Assembly (NCBI RefSeq): GCF_018413645.1
Contig: NZ_JAHCDA010000004.1
Coordinates: 372,001 to 436,000, forward strand
Source of the DNA: Roseococcus pinisoli
GTDB taxonomy: Bacteria > Pseudomonadota > Alphaproteobacteria > Acetobacterales > Acetobacteraceae
Direction of reading: 5' to 3'
DNA: 64,000 nt
In this document: positions 34,582 to 43,332 of the stretch, piece after piece
Layout: each line of letters begins with the position of its first letter
Numbering within the stretch: position 1 is the first letter of the stretch
The notes under the pieces: model-generated
What the model was told of the DNA's origin: nothing
The model's input: the letters and a program-made list of their open reading frames with translations, nothing else
Database searches by the model: none
Made by a program: the position numbers and the translations under genes

Positions 34582-35556
34582 TCAGCCCGCGCTGAAGACG
34601 CCGAGGTTGTTGCCCACGGCCAGCATCGCGCGCTGCACCTCGTCGCAGAGCTTCGCGAAATCCTCTCCCGCGAGGCCATCGGCGAGGAAGCCGTTCTCCG
34701 CCGCGAAGGCCTGGAACTCCGGCGTCAGCACGGCGGAGCGGAAGGCCTCGCCCAACCGCGCGGAGACCGCCGCCGGCATGCCCGAGGGGCCGGAAAGGTA
34801 GGTCATCTGCGTGATGGGGCCATAGGGGAACATGTCGATCCCCGCCTCGCCGAAGGTCGGCAGGTCAGGGAACTGGGCCAGCCGCCGCGGCGCGAAGGTG
34901 GCGAGCGGCCGCAGGCTGCCGTCGCGGATCTGCGACATGGTCTCGTTCGGCTTCAGGATCACCGAGTCGATATGGCCGCCCATGATGTCGGCGATGGCCC
35001 GCGCCCCGCCCGGATAGCCGGAGAAGACGTAATCCGCGCCCAGCCCGCGCGCCATGAGCACCGAGAAGATGTGGCTCACCGTGCCGCGCGTGCCGGCGAC
35101 GCCCACGCTCATCGCGCCCGCCTTGTCGCGGAAGGCGGCGCGATACGCTTCGAGATCGCGCCAGGGCGAGTTGCCGGAGACCAGCAGCAGCATCGGGTCT
35201 TCCGACACGCGGACGAGATTGTCGAAATTCTCGTTGCGCAGCGAAATGGTGCCCGAAGCCATGAGCGCTAGGATGCTCGTGGAGGCGAGGCCGATCGTGT
35301 AGCCGTCCGGCCGCGAGCTCGCCACGCGCTGCATGCCGACCACGCTGCTGCCGCCGGGCGCGTTGTCCACCACGAGATGGACACCGCGCGCCGCCAGCAG
35401 CGGCTGCAGGCGCCGGCCCAGGATGTCCGTGCCGCCGCCCGCGGCCCAGGGGATGACCATCCGGACCTCGCGTGTCGGGAAGGACTGCGCGAGGGCGCCC
35501 CCCGCCGCGAGAAGGGCGGGCGCCGCGAGAATGCCGCGTCGTGTTGCCTGGTACAT
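34582..35556 (-). CDS. Tripartite tricarboxylate transporter substrate-binding protein (Bug family)
   Basis: A 324-residue periplasmic receptor, start at 35556 chosen after AGGAGG and before the signal peptide MYQATRRGILAAPALLAAGGALAQ. Motifs include VRMVIPWAAGGGTDILGRRL, DNAPGGSSVVGMQRVA and VAGTRGTVSHIF. It is transcribed with the upstream mandelate racemase-like gene (gap 58 bases), so it may bind that enzyme's substrate. It diverges in sequence from the receptor at 28252, which suggests the locus handles two related ligands. Confidence 0.9.
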   Translation of the reverse strand: MYQATRRGILAAPALLAAGGALAQSFPTREVRMVIPWAAGGGTDILGRRLQPLLAARGVHLVVDNAPGGSSVVGMQRVASSRPDGYTIGLASTSILALMASGTISLRNENFDNLVRVSEDPMLLLVSGNSPWRDLEAYRAAFRDKAGAMSVGVAGTRGTVSHIFSVLMARGLGADYVFSGYPGGARAIADIMGGHIDSVILKPNETMSQIRDGSLRPLATFAPRRLAQFPDLPTFGEAGIDMFPYGPITQMTYLSGPSGMPAAVSARLGEAFRSAVLTPEFQAFAAENGFLADGLAGEDFAKLCDEVQRAMLAVGNNLGVFSAG

Positions 35557-35614
35557 GGGCGTTTCCTCCTGCCTCTGCTTCTTCAGACCTGTTCTTCGCG
35601 CGTCGCCCCTGCCC

Positions 35615-36751
35615 TCAGACGTAGCCGGGCCCAGGAACGCCCGGGTAGCGGCGCAGAAGATCCTCATCGACCTCGATGCCGAGGCCCGGGCCGTCATTCG
35701 GGCGAACGGTGCCGTCGGCCGCGATCTTGTAGGCCGGGATCACCAGCTCCTCGCGCAGCGGGTTGTTGGGCGAGCAGTCGGCCTCGAAGTAGCCGGCATT
35801 CTCGATCGCGCTCATCACATGCAGCGTCGCCGCCATGCAGATGCCCGCGCTGGAATGGCAATGGATCGGCAGCTTCCAGGCGGAGGCCATGGCCGCGATG
35901 CGCATCGTCTCGGTGATGCCGCCGGTCTTGGAGATATCCGGCTGCAGGATGGTGATGTTGCCGTCCTCGATGAGGCGATGGAACTCGAAGCGCGTGTAGT
36001 GGTTCTCGCCGGCGGCCAGCGGCACGGAGGGCGCGATCAGCCGCGCCTCGGCGTAGCTGCGGTGGTCATGGGCGGGGAACGGCTCCTCGAGCCAGCCCAC
36101 CCGGGCGGCGGCGAAGGCCGACAGCACCTGGCGCGCGTCGCGCACGGAATAGCCGGTATTGGCGTCGGTCAGGATGGTGAGGTCCGGGAAGGCGGCGCGC
36201 ACGGCCTCGACGCGGGCGATGTCGCGCTCGGGGCTGTCGCCCACGCGCAGCTTCACGGCCTTGTAGCCCTCGGCGAGGAAGCCACGGACCTCCTCCACCA
36301 GCGAGGCCGGCTCCTGGTAGCCGAGGCAGATGCCGCCGACATAGGCCGGGATGGCACGGGAGGCGCCGCCGAGCAGCTTGTAGATCGGCCAGCCCACCGC
36401 CTTGCCGCGGATGTCCCACAACGCGGTGTCGATGCCGCTCATGGCCATGGCGCAGGCCGCGCCCATGCCGTGGCTGCCGAGCTGGAACTTGTAGACCTTG
36501 GCCCAGATGCCCACGACGTCGGTCGCGTCCATGCCGAGGATGAGGTCGCTGAGCGTGGTGCTGATGAGCTTGCCGATGGCGAGATGCGCGCGCCCGTGAT
36601 GGGATTCGCCCCAGCCCACGATGCCGTCCTCCGTGGTCACCTTCACGACGACGGCGTCGCGCTTCACCTGCCGGCCGATGCCGAGGGTGACCTGGCGGTC
36701 CTGCGCGACGGGTACGCTGATGGGAAAGGCTTCGATGGCGGTGATTTTCAC
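35615..36751 (-). CDS. Mandelate racemase/muconate lactonizing enzyme family protein
   Basis: A second enolase-superfamily enzyme of 378 residues. Catalytic features are Lys in AVKLRVGD, Mg ligands Asp in LTDANTGY, Glu in WLEEPFP and Glu in LAAGENHYT, and the dyad Asp in QPDISKTGG with His in IHCHSSAG. This is the mandelate racemase subgroup, and the enzyme is clearly different from the one at 26910, which lacks the basic residue after Lys. It is the first gene of a minus-strand pair with a TTT receptor. It diverges from the LacI regulator across 94 bases with two operators. Confidence 0.9.
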   Translation of the reverse strand: MKITAIEAFPISVPVAQDRQVTLGIGRQVKRDAVVVKVTTEDGIVGWGESHHGRAHLAIGKLISTTLSDLILGMDATDVVGIWAKVYKFQLGSHGMGAACAMAMSGIDTALWDIRGKAVGWPIYKLLGGASRAIPAYVGGICLGYQEPASLVEEVRGFLAEGYKAVKLRVGDSPERDIARVEAVRAAFPDLTILTDANTGYSVRDARQVLSAFAAARVGWLEEPFPAHDHRSYAEARLIAPSVPLAAGENHYTRFEFHRLIEDGNITILQPDISKTGGITETMRIAAMASAWKLPIHCHSSAGICMAATLHVMSAIENAGYFEADCSPNNPLREELVIPAYKIAADGTVRPNDGPGLGIEVDEDLLRRYPGVPGPGYV

Positions 36752-36775
36752 GGCGGTCCTCCTGAGGCGCCGAAT

Positions 36776-36840
36776 GAATACGTATTCTCGGCCCTTTCAG
36801 TCAATTCCTTGAGATATTTGACGGACCTGGATACGTATCC
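36776..36840. promoter_or_regulatory. Twin palindromic operators between the MR-like and LacI genes
   Basis: Two perfect 12-base palindromes, GAATACGTATTC at 36776-36787 and GGATACGTATCC at 36829-36840, share the core ATACGTAT and lie 53 bases apart, centre to centre. The central CG is typical of LacI-family sites. The second ends 5 bases before the LacI ATG; the first is about 25 bases from the divergent start. The spacing of about five helical turns would allow looping or cooperative binding. Confidence 0.8.
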
Positions 36841-36845
36841 CCCAT

Positions 36846-37826
36846 ATGTCCACCAGTCGTGACGTCGCCCGGCGCGCCGGGGTTTCCCAATCCACCGTCT
36901 CCCGCGCCCTGGCCGGGCATCCCGGCGTCACCGGGGAGGTGCGCGCCCGCGTGCAGGCTGCGGCGCGGGAGCTCGCCTATGTCCCCAATGCGGCCGCGCG
37001 CGCCATGCGCACCCGCAGCAGCGGCAATATCGGCGTGGTCACGGCGCGGCTGCACAACCCGATCTATCCGGAGATGCTTCAGCTCCTCGCCCGGGAGCTG
37101 CGCGGCGCGGGGCTGCGCATGATCGTCTGGAACTCGGACGAGACGGACGAGGATGCGGCGGCGGACGCGGCGCGGCAGGGCATGGTGGACGGCATCATCT
37201 TCACCTCCGCGACCCCGGCCTCCACCGCCCTCTACGAGGAAATCGCCCGCCGGCTGCCGGTGGTGCTGGTGAACCGCACCGTCGAGGGCTGGCCCTGCGA
37301 CCAGGTGGAGAGCGACAACCGCGCCGGCGGCCGGGCCGTGGCCGCGCATTTCCGCGCGGCGGGGCGGCGCCGGCTCGGCCTGTTGAGCGGCCCCCTGCTG
37401 CCCAGCACCATCCGCGACCGCGAGGCCGGCTTCCTGGAGGCCTGCGAGGAAGCGCCCGTCACCGTCCGCACCGAGGCCTTCACCTACAAGGCCGGCGTCG
37501 AGGGGATGGAGCGGCTGCTGGCCCTGGCCGACCGGCCGGACGCCGTCTTCTGCGCCAACGACGTGCTGGCGCTGGGCGCGCGCGACGCCGCGCGCCTCGC
37601 CGGCGTCGAGGTGCCGCGCGAGCTCTGGCTTGTGGGCTATGACGATATCGCCATGGCGGGCTGGACGGCCTTCGACCTCACCACCGTGCGCCAGCCCATC
37701 GAGGAGATGGTGCGCGAGGCCGTGCGCCTGCTGCGCCAGCGCCTGGCCGGCGAGGATTTTCCCCGCCAGCGCCTGCGCCTGCCGGCGCCGCTGGTGCTGC
37801 GCGGCTCGACCGGGCGCCCGGGCTAG
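36846..37826 (+). CDS. LacI-family transcriptional regulator
   Basis: A 326-residue repressor. The N-terminal LacI helix-turn-helix is TSRDVARRAGVSQSTVSRALAG, followed by the hinge YVPNAAARAMRTRSSGNIGVV and a periplasmic-binding-like ligand domain with DDIAMAGWTAFDLTTVRQP. It diverges from the MR-like enzyme and TTT receptor pair and has two palindromic operators upstream. It probably represses that pair, itself and perhaps the larger kinase operon, with a sugar acid as inducer (inference). Its stop codon overlaps that of the convergent decarboxylase gene. Confidence 0.92.
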   Translation: MSTSRDVARRAGVSQSTVSRALAGHPGVTGEVRARVQAAARELAYVPNAAARAMRTRSSGNIGVVTARLHNPIYPEMLQLLARELRGAGLRMIVWNSDETDEDAAADAARQGMVDGIIFTSATPASTALYEEIARRLPVVLVNRTVEGWPCDQVESDNRAGGRAVAAHFRAAGRRRLGLLSGPLLPSTIRDREAGFLEACEEAPVTVRTEAFTYKAGVEGMERLLALADRPDAVFCANDVLALGARDAARLAGVEVPRELWLVGYDDIAMAGWTAFDLTTVRQPIEEMVREAVRLLRQRLAGEDFPRQRLRLPAPLVLRGSTGRPG

Positions 37827-40159
37827 CCGGCCTTCTTCTCGCGCACGACGTAGGTGAAGAAGCGCACCGAGCCGTCCTCGGCCTTCTCGCGGTACAGCCC
37901 CTGCACCTCGTTCTCGAAGCCCGGGAAGAGGTTCGCCGCGCGCTCGAAGGCCTTTAGATAGGCGATCATGGGGCGCGAGCGCTGGCCCAGCCGCTCGCCG
38001 GGGATCACCGTCGCGATGCCGGGCGGATAGACGAGCCAGAGCGTGGCCGCGATGCGGCCGTCCGCCTCGTCGAGCGGCACGTAGTCCACGCGGTTGCGCA
38101 CCATCTCGCGCACCGCGGCATGGGGCGGCATCACCATGTCCGGGAAGTGCTCGGCGCGGAACTGCGCCTTCTGCAGCGCGCTGATATTCTCGCGCCGGTA
38201 GAAGGCCTGCATCTCGGCGCAGAGGTCGCGCAGCCGCACGCCGGCGTAGCGCTGAGGCCGGCGCGCCACGAAGTTCGGGATTACTTCCTCCAGCGGCGCG
38301 TTGCGGTCGTGCAGCTTCTTGAAGGTCACGAGGTGGGAGAGCAGCGTGCCTGCCTTGCTGCTCTCGCTGCCCGGCGTCAGCAGGAAGAGCAGGCTGTTGA
38401 GGTCGTTCTTCTCGGGCACGATGCGGTTCTGCCGCAGGTACTCCGCCACGATCGGCGCCGGCACGCCATGCTCGTCATAGGTGCCGTCGCGGAAGCCCGG
38501 CGTCAGCACCGTCAGCTTGTTGGGATCGGTCATGGCCCAGCCGTGCGGCACCGCGCCGAAGCCGTGCCAATCCGCGCCCGAGCGGAACTCCCAGTGCCGC
38601 GGATCGGAGGCGAGCAGGTCGGTCGGCACGTCCTCCCAGCGCGTGGTCACGCCGTCCACCTCGGTGGTCTTGGGCACGAAGGGCTCGAAGAACCACTGAT
38701 GCGCCGGGTCCTGCTCGGCGAACTCGCGGGCCATGAGGCGCAGCTTCTTCCGCATCTCGATGCCGAGGCGGATGGTATCGTCCCACAGCACCTCGCCCGA
38801 GCGGCCCTTCATCATCTGCGCGCCGACGTCGAGCGAGGCGAAGAGCGGGTAGAAGGGGCTGGTCGAGGCGTGCAGCAGGAACATCTCGTTGAAGCGGCGA
38901 TGCTCCACGCGACGCTCCTGCCCGCGGATGTGATTGTCCCGCACATGGATCTGCGAGGCCTGCGAGAAGCTGGCCAGCTGCTTATGCGTGCTCTGCGTCA
39001 CCAGGATGCCGGGCGCGTCGGCCCCCAGCTTCTCCAGCCCCATGCCGAAGCGGCCGCGGAAGAGCGGGTGGAACTTCATGAAGCCGGCCCAGGCCTCGTC
39101 GAAGAGGATGTAGTCGCAGAGATGGCCGATGCGCTTCAGCACCTCCTCGGCCGAATAGATCGTGCCGTCATAGGTGCACTGCTCGATCACCGCCGCGCGG
39201 AAGGGGCGTGGGCGCTGCCAGGCCTCGGGGTCCTTCACCAGCGGGTTGTCGCGGATCGCCTGGCGCAGCCGGTCCTCGTCCAGCGCATCGGGGTGCATCG
39301 GGCCGATCAGCCCGTGCGGGTTGCGCGAGGTCTCGATGAAGATGGGCGTCGCCTCGCCCAGGAAGAGCGCGCCGTGATGCGCCGCCTTGTGGTTGTTGCG
39401 GTCGAAGAGGACGAGATCGTCCTCGGCCAGCAGGGCCTGCAGCGCGATCTTGTTGGAGGTGGAGGTACCGTTCAGCACGAAGTAGGTGCGCTCGGCCCCG
39501 AAGATCTTCGCGGCCTCCTTCTGCGCCTTCAGCGCCGGCCCCTCATGGGTCAGCAGGTCGCCCAGATCCAGGACCGAATTGTCGAGGTCGTCGCGGAACA
39601 CGGCCTCGCCCAGATGCTCCACGAAGATGCGGCCCACGGGGCTGCGGCTGTAGAACATGCCGCCGTTATGGCCCGGGCAGGTCCAGAGCATGTTGCCGGC
39701 CTCGGCATAATCCACCAGCGCGCCGAAGAAGGGCGTCTTCAGCGTCTCGGCATATTGGCGCAGGCGGGAGACGAGGTTCTTGGCGATGAAGTCCGGCGTC
39801 TCCTCGGCGAGGAAGACGAAGCCGTCCACATCGTCCAGCACGTCCACCGGGATGTCCTCCAGCCGGCGGCGGCGCACCAGCAGGATGATCGGCACGTCGA
39901 GCCCGCGCTTGCGCACGAGGGCGATGAGCGCCGCCGCCTTGCCCTGCAGCCCGCGCTTGCCCCAGTCGACCAGGATGCAGCCGATGGCGCTGTCCGTCCG
40001 GATGACGAGCTCGGCATCGTCGTCGCGGCGGGCGCGGAGCACGGCATAGCCCATGCCCTCCACCTCGGTGAGGATCTGGCGCAGGCGCGCGCCCTCGAGA
40101 TCCGTCTCGTCGAAATTCGGGGCGCAGACCAGCACCTTGAAGCGGCGGGCGTATTCCAT
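37823..40159 (-). CDS. Biodegradative Orn/Lys/Arg decarboxylase
   Basis: A PLP enzyme of 778 residues that decarboxylates a basic amino acid to the polyamine or polyamine precursor. The N-terminal flavodoxin-like wing domain covers about residues 1-130, the PLP-binding core about 150-450 with Lys393 in STHKQLASFSQASQIH, and the C-terminal domain follows. The length fits the acid-stress AdiA, LdcC and SpeF group. The exact substrate among arginine, lysine and ornithine is not decided from motifs. A leader with a long-range stem lies upstream. No antiporter gene is adjacent. Confidence 0.92.
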   Translation of the reverse strand: MEYARRFKVLVCAPNFDETDLEGARLRQILTEVEGMGYAVLRARRDDDAELVIRTDSAIGCILVDWGKRGLQGKAAALIALVRKRGLDVPIILLVRRRRLEDIPVDVLDDVDGFVFLAEETPDFIAKNLVSRLRQYAETLKTPFFGALVDYAEAGNMLWTCPGHNGGMFYSRSPVGRIFVEHLGEAVFRDDLDNSVLDLGDLLTHEGPALKAQKEAAKIFGAERTYFVLNGTSTSNKIALQALLAEDDLVLFDRNNHKAAHHGALFLGEATPIFIETSRNPHGLIGPMHPDALDEDRLRQAIRDNPLVKDPEAWQRPRPFRAAVIEQCTYDGTIYSAEEVLKRIGHLCDYILFDEAWAGFMKFHPLFRGRFGMGLEKLGADAPGILVTQSTHKQLASFSQASQIHVRDNHIRGQERRVEHRRFNEMFLLHASTSPFYPLFASLDVGAQMMKGRSGEVLWDDTIRLGIEMRKKLRLMAREFAEQDPAHQWFFEPFVPKTTEVDGVTTRWEDVPTDLLASDPRHWEFRSGADWHGFGAVPHGWAMTDPNKLTVLTPGFRDGTYDEHGVPAPIVAEYLRQNRIVPEKNDLNSLLFLLTPGSESSKAGTLLSHLVTFKKLHDRNAPLEEVIPNFVARRPQRYAGVRLRDLCAEMQAFYRRENISALQKAQFRAEHFPDMVMPPHAAVREMVRNRVDYVPLDEADGRIAATLWLVYPPGIATVIPGERLGQRSRPMIAYLKAFERAANLFPGFENEVQGLYREKAEDGSVRFFTYVVREKKAG

Positions 40160-40191
40160 CCAATGCTCTCCCTGACGAACGGCGCCTCAGG

Positions 40192-40256
40192 CATCGAAGC
40201 GATCCTGGTAGCCGGCGCCCCGCCTGGGGCAATGGGCCCGGCGTGACGCTTCGATG
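40192..40256 (-). promoter_or_regulatory. Leader stem-loop upstream of the decarboxylase gene
   Basis: Perfect 10-bp arms CATCGAAGCG and CGCTTCGATG, 45 bases apart, enclose a smaller GC hairpin (GCCCC AGGC GGGGC). The structure lies 33-97 bases before the decarboxylase ATG on the minus strand. It may be a regulatory leader or a CYTH-gene terminator; I do not recognise a known RNA family. Confidence 0.4.
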
Positions 40257-40272
40257 AAACTGCGGCCTGGCC

Positions 40273-40758
40273 TCAGGGCGCGCGCGGTACCGGCACGGCC
40301 TCGGCGCGGGCCAGCGCGGCATTCTGGAAGCGGGAATCCTCCGTGACCTCGGCGCCGACCCAATCCGGCAGGGCCACGGACTGCCCCGCCTCCGAAAGCT
40401 CGATCTCGGCGAGGACCAGACCCTGAAGGCGCCCCTCGAACTCGTCGACCTCCCAGACCAGGCCGCCATGGCCCACGCGGCTGCGCTGCTTGGCGATGGG
40501 CGGAGAGACGCAATGGCCGGCGATCAGCGCCTCGGCATCCGCGGCGGGGATGGGGTACTCGAACTCGGCGCGGGCCATGAGGCCGGGGGATTTCAGGGTG
40601 ATCCAGGCGCGGTCGCCGGATTGGCGCACCCGCACGGTCATGCCGGTGCCGGCACCGTCCACCACATAGCCCTGGCGGATGGGCATGGGCGGGCCGAGGG
40701 CCGCGTCGCGCCACCCCTCGCCCACCACCAGAAACTTGCGTTCGATCTCGACCGGCAT
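40273..40758 (-). CDS. CYTH domain protein (triphosphate tunnel metalloenzyme family)
   Basis: A soluble 161-residue protein. It begins MPVEIERKFLV, with the ExExK signature at residues 4-8. Later basic and acidic strands (VRVRQSGDRAWITLKSP, WEVDEFEG, LAEIELSE) line the tunnel that binds triphosphates with Mg. Small bacterial members often hydrolyse inorganic tripolyphosphate. The start at 40758 puts the motif at the N-terminus as usual; an ATG 12 bases upstream is possible. It lies upstream of the decarboxylase on the same strand, with no known functional link. Confidence 0.9.
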   Translation of the reverse strand: MPVEIERKFLVVGEGWRDAALGPPMPIRQGYVVDGAGTGMTVRVRQSGDRAWITLKSPGLMARAEFEYPIPAADAEALIAGHCVSPPIAKQRSRVGHGGLVWEVDEFEGRLQGLVLAEIELSEAGQSVALPDWVGAEVTEDSRFQNAALARAEAVPVPRAP

Positions 40759-40819
40759 GGCCGGCCTCATAGCATGATGGGGCCCGGCGGTCAGGCGCCG
40801 CCGGGCCCCGAGGCCCGTC

Positions 40820-41797
40820 TCAGCTCCGGGCGAGGCCGGCCGCCTTCATGGCGTCGCCGAGCGCGGCGTCCGAGGCGGCTAGATGCCGGCCGAAGCCCTC
40901 GGCATCGGCATAGGTCAGTCCGAAGCCGCGGCTGTTCATGAAGGCCACGTATTCGCTCGACTTGAAGACGCGATCGAGCGCGGCGTTCATCGCCGTCCGC
41001 ACCGCGGCCGGCAGGTTGGGCGGGCCGGCGATGCCGCGCCAGGCGCCGTTGGAATAGTCGATGCCCATGGCCTCCTTCAGCGTCGGGATGTTCGGGAAGG
41101 CGCCGAGCCGCTCCGTGGCCATGACGGCGAGGCTGCGGGCCCGGTTGGCGTCGAGCATGGCCCGCGCCTCCACGACGGAGTTGGTCGTGAAGTCGAGCCC
41201 GCCGGCGACGAGATCCTGCATCGCGGGCGCCGCGCCGTTGGAGGGCACCCAGCGCACATGGGTCGCCGGCACGCCGATCGCCATGAGCCAGCCGGCCAGG
41301 GAGAGATGCCAGATGCCGCCCTGCCCCGTGCCGCTCGCCTTGAACTGCCCGGGCCGGGACGCCTTCACCGCCTCTGCCAGTGCCCGCACGTCCTGGTGCG
41401 GGCCGTTGCTCGCCACCTGGATGCCCGCCGGGTCGTTGTTCATGAGGCCGAGCGGGGTGAAGTTCCGGAAAGTGACCTCCGTCAGCCCCTGCCAGTGCAG
41501 CATGCAGATCTCGGAGGTGATGATGCCCATCGTATAGCCGTCCGGATTGGCGCTCGCGATCGCGGCATGGCCGACCACGCCGGAGCCGCCCGTGCGGTTC
41601 ACCACGTTGATCGGCTGGCCGAGATCCTTCTCCAGCAGGGTCGCGATGATGCGCAGGACGGCGTCGGTCCCGCCGCCCGCGGCCCAGGGACAGATCATCT
41701 GGATGGGACGGGCGGGCCAGCGCGGCTGGCCGAGCGCCGGGGCGGCCAGCAGCGCGCCGGAGGCACCCAGCAAGGTGCGGCGACGGGTAGCGTTCAT
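40820..41797 (-). CDS. Tripartite tricarboxylate transporter receptor (TctC-like)
   Basis: A 325-residue periplasmic receptor with signal peptide MNATRRRTLLGASGALLAAPALG. Motifs are IQMICPWAAGGGTDAVLRII, NRTGGSGVVGHAAIASANPDGYTMG and HVRWVPSNGAAPAMQDLVAGG. Unlike the other five receptors in the window it lies directly downstream of tctB and tctA (gap 29 bases), so this is a complete transporter operon in the order tctB-tctA-tctC. Substrates of such systems include citrate, tartrate, glutarate and terephthalate; none can be chosen here. Confidence 0.92.
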   Translation of the reverse strand: MNATRRRTLLGASGALLAAPALGQPRWPARPIQMICPWAAGGGTDAVLRIIATLLEKDLGQPINVVNRTGGSGVVGHAAIASANPDGYTMGIITSEICMLHWQGLTEVTFRNFTPLGLMNNDPAGIQVASNGPHQDVRALAEAVKASRPGQFKASGTGQGGIWHLSLAGWLMAIGVPATHVRWVPSNGAAPAMQDLVAGGLDFTTNSVVEARAMLDANRARSLAVMATERLGAFPNIPTLKEAMGIDYSNGAWRGIAGPPNLPAAVRTAMNAALDRVFKSSEYVAFMNSRGFGLTYADAEGFGRHLAASDAALGDAMKAAGLARS

Positions 41798-41826
41798 GAT
41801 TTTTCTCCCTTTGGTTTCTTATGGTT

Positions 41827-43332
41827 TCAGCCGACGGCCGCGGGGGCACGGCGCGGCGCCAGCCGCTTCCACGCCCAGGCGGCAACCGGCCAGAACAGTG
41901 CACCGAGCGTCAGGGCCGCGAGGAAGGCGGAGACCGGACGCTCGAAGAAGGGCAGCACGTCGCCATCCGACTTGATGAGGCTGGTGATGAAGCTCTGCTC
42001 CACCATGTTGCCCATCACGATGCCCAGCACCATGGCGGCGATCGGGTAGCCGTTCTTCTCCATCACGTAGCCGAGGCAGCCGAAGAGCCCGACCAGCAGC
42101 ACGGAGAAGAGGTTGTTCCCCGTCGCGAAGGAGCCCACCGCGCAGAGCAGCAGGATGATCGGCATCACCGCCGCGCGCGGCGCGCGCAGCACGCGCGAGG
42201 CCACGCGGATCATCACGATGCCGAGCGGGATCATGATGATATTGGCCAGGATGAAGATGATGTAGAGCGCGTACATGCTCCCCGCGCGCTCGGTGAAGAG
42301 CGTTGGGCCCGGGTTCAGCCCCTTCATGTAGAGCACGCCGATGGCGATGGCCGTGATGGTATCGCCCGGAATGCCGAAGAGCAGGCTCGGCACCCAGCCG
42401 GAAGCCAACGAGGCGTTGTTGGAGGCGCCGGCCTCCACCAGCCCCTCGGCATGGCCGGTGCCGAACTTCTCGGGCGTCTTCGAGAACTTCTTCGACATCG
42501 CGTAGCTGACCCAGGCGGCCATGTCGGCACCCGCCCCCGGCAGTACGCCGATGACGATGCCCACGAAATTCCCCCGCCACATCGGCCACTGATACTGCTT
42601 CGTGAGCTTCCACTGGTTCGCGAGGATGGAGCCGAAGCGGCGGAAGGGCATCTTCGGCGGCTCGACCGAGGCCATGGCGCGCATCACCTCGCTCACGGCG
42701 AAGACGCCGACCAGCGCGGGAATGGGCTCAATGCCGCCGAGCAGGTCGGGGATGCCGAAGGTGAAGCGCGGCGTGCCGGCCGGGTTCTCCATCCCGATGC
42801 AGGCGATGAGCAGGCCGAGCAGCATCGAGGCGATGGCCTTGATCGGCGAGGAGCGCGCGACCAGCGTCGCGCACATCAGGCCGAGCAGGGCCAGCCAGAA
42901 ATACTCGTAGGTCGAGAAGGAGAGCGCGACCTCGGCCAGGGCGGGCGCCAGCAGCATGAGCGAGAGCGTGCCCACGATGCCGCCGATGGCGCTGAACCAG
43001 AGGCCTGCTCCCAGCGCCAGCTCGGGCTGGCCCTTGCGCGTGAAGGCATAGGCTTCGTCGGTATAGGCGGCGCTGGCCGGCGTGCCCGGGATACGCAGCA
43101 GCGCGCCGGGAATGTCGCCCGAGAAGATCGCCATGGCCGAGGCGGTGATGATCGTGGCGATGGCTGCGATCGGCGAGAGCCAGAAGGTGACGGGCACCAG
43201 CAGCGCCGTCGCCATGGTGGCCGAAAGGCCCGGCAACGAGCCCACGACCAGCCCATAGACGGCCGAGGCGAAGATGGCGATCAGCACATCCGGCGCGGCG
43301 ACGAGGCGAAGCCCTTCGAGGAGTGGATCCAT
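41827..43332 (-). CDS. Tripartite tricarboxylate transporter large permease (TctA family)
   Basis: The large inner-membrane permease of the TTT system, 501 residues, with about eleven to twelve hydrophobic segments. Signatures include GLVVGSLPGLSATMATALL near the N-terminus and GVLPGAGADMAAWVSYA in the middle, the two conserved Gly/Pro loops of TctA. It starts at the base next to the tctB stop codon, so the two are coupled. It cooperates with TctB and the receptor downstream for secondary uptake of a carboxylate, driven by an ion gradient (family knowledge). Confidence 0.93.
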   Translation of the reverse strand: MDPLLEGLRLVAAPDVLIAIFASAVYGLVVGSLPGLSATMATALLVPVTFWLSPIAAIATIITASAMAIFSGDIPGALLRIPGTPASAAYTDEAYAFTRKGQPELALGAGLWFSAIGGIVGTLSLMLLAPALAEVALSFSTYEYFWLALLGLMCATLVARSSPIKAIASMLLGLLIACIGMENPAGTPRFTFGIPDLLGGIEPIPALVGVFAVSEVMRAMASVEPPKMPFRRFGSILANQWKLTKQYQWPMWRGNFVGIVIGVLPGAGADMAAWVSYAMSKKFSKTPEKFGTGHAEGLVEAGASNNASLASGWVPSLLFGIPGDTITAIAIGVLYMKGLNPGPTLFTERAGSMYALYIIFILANIIMIPLGIVMIRVASRVLRAPRAAVMPIILLLCAVGSFATGNNLFSVLLVGLFGCLGYVMEKNGYPIAAMVLGIVMGNMVEQSFITSLIKSDGDVLPFFERPVSAFLAALTLGALFWPVAAWAWKRLAPRRAPAAVG

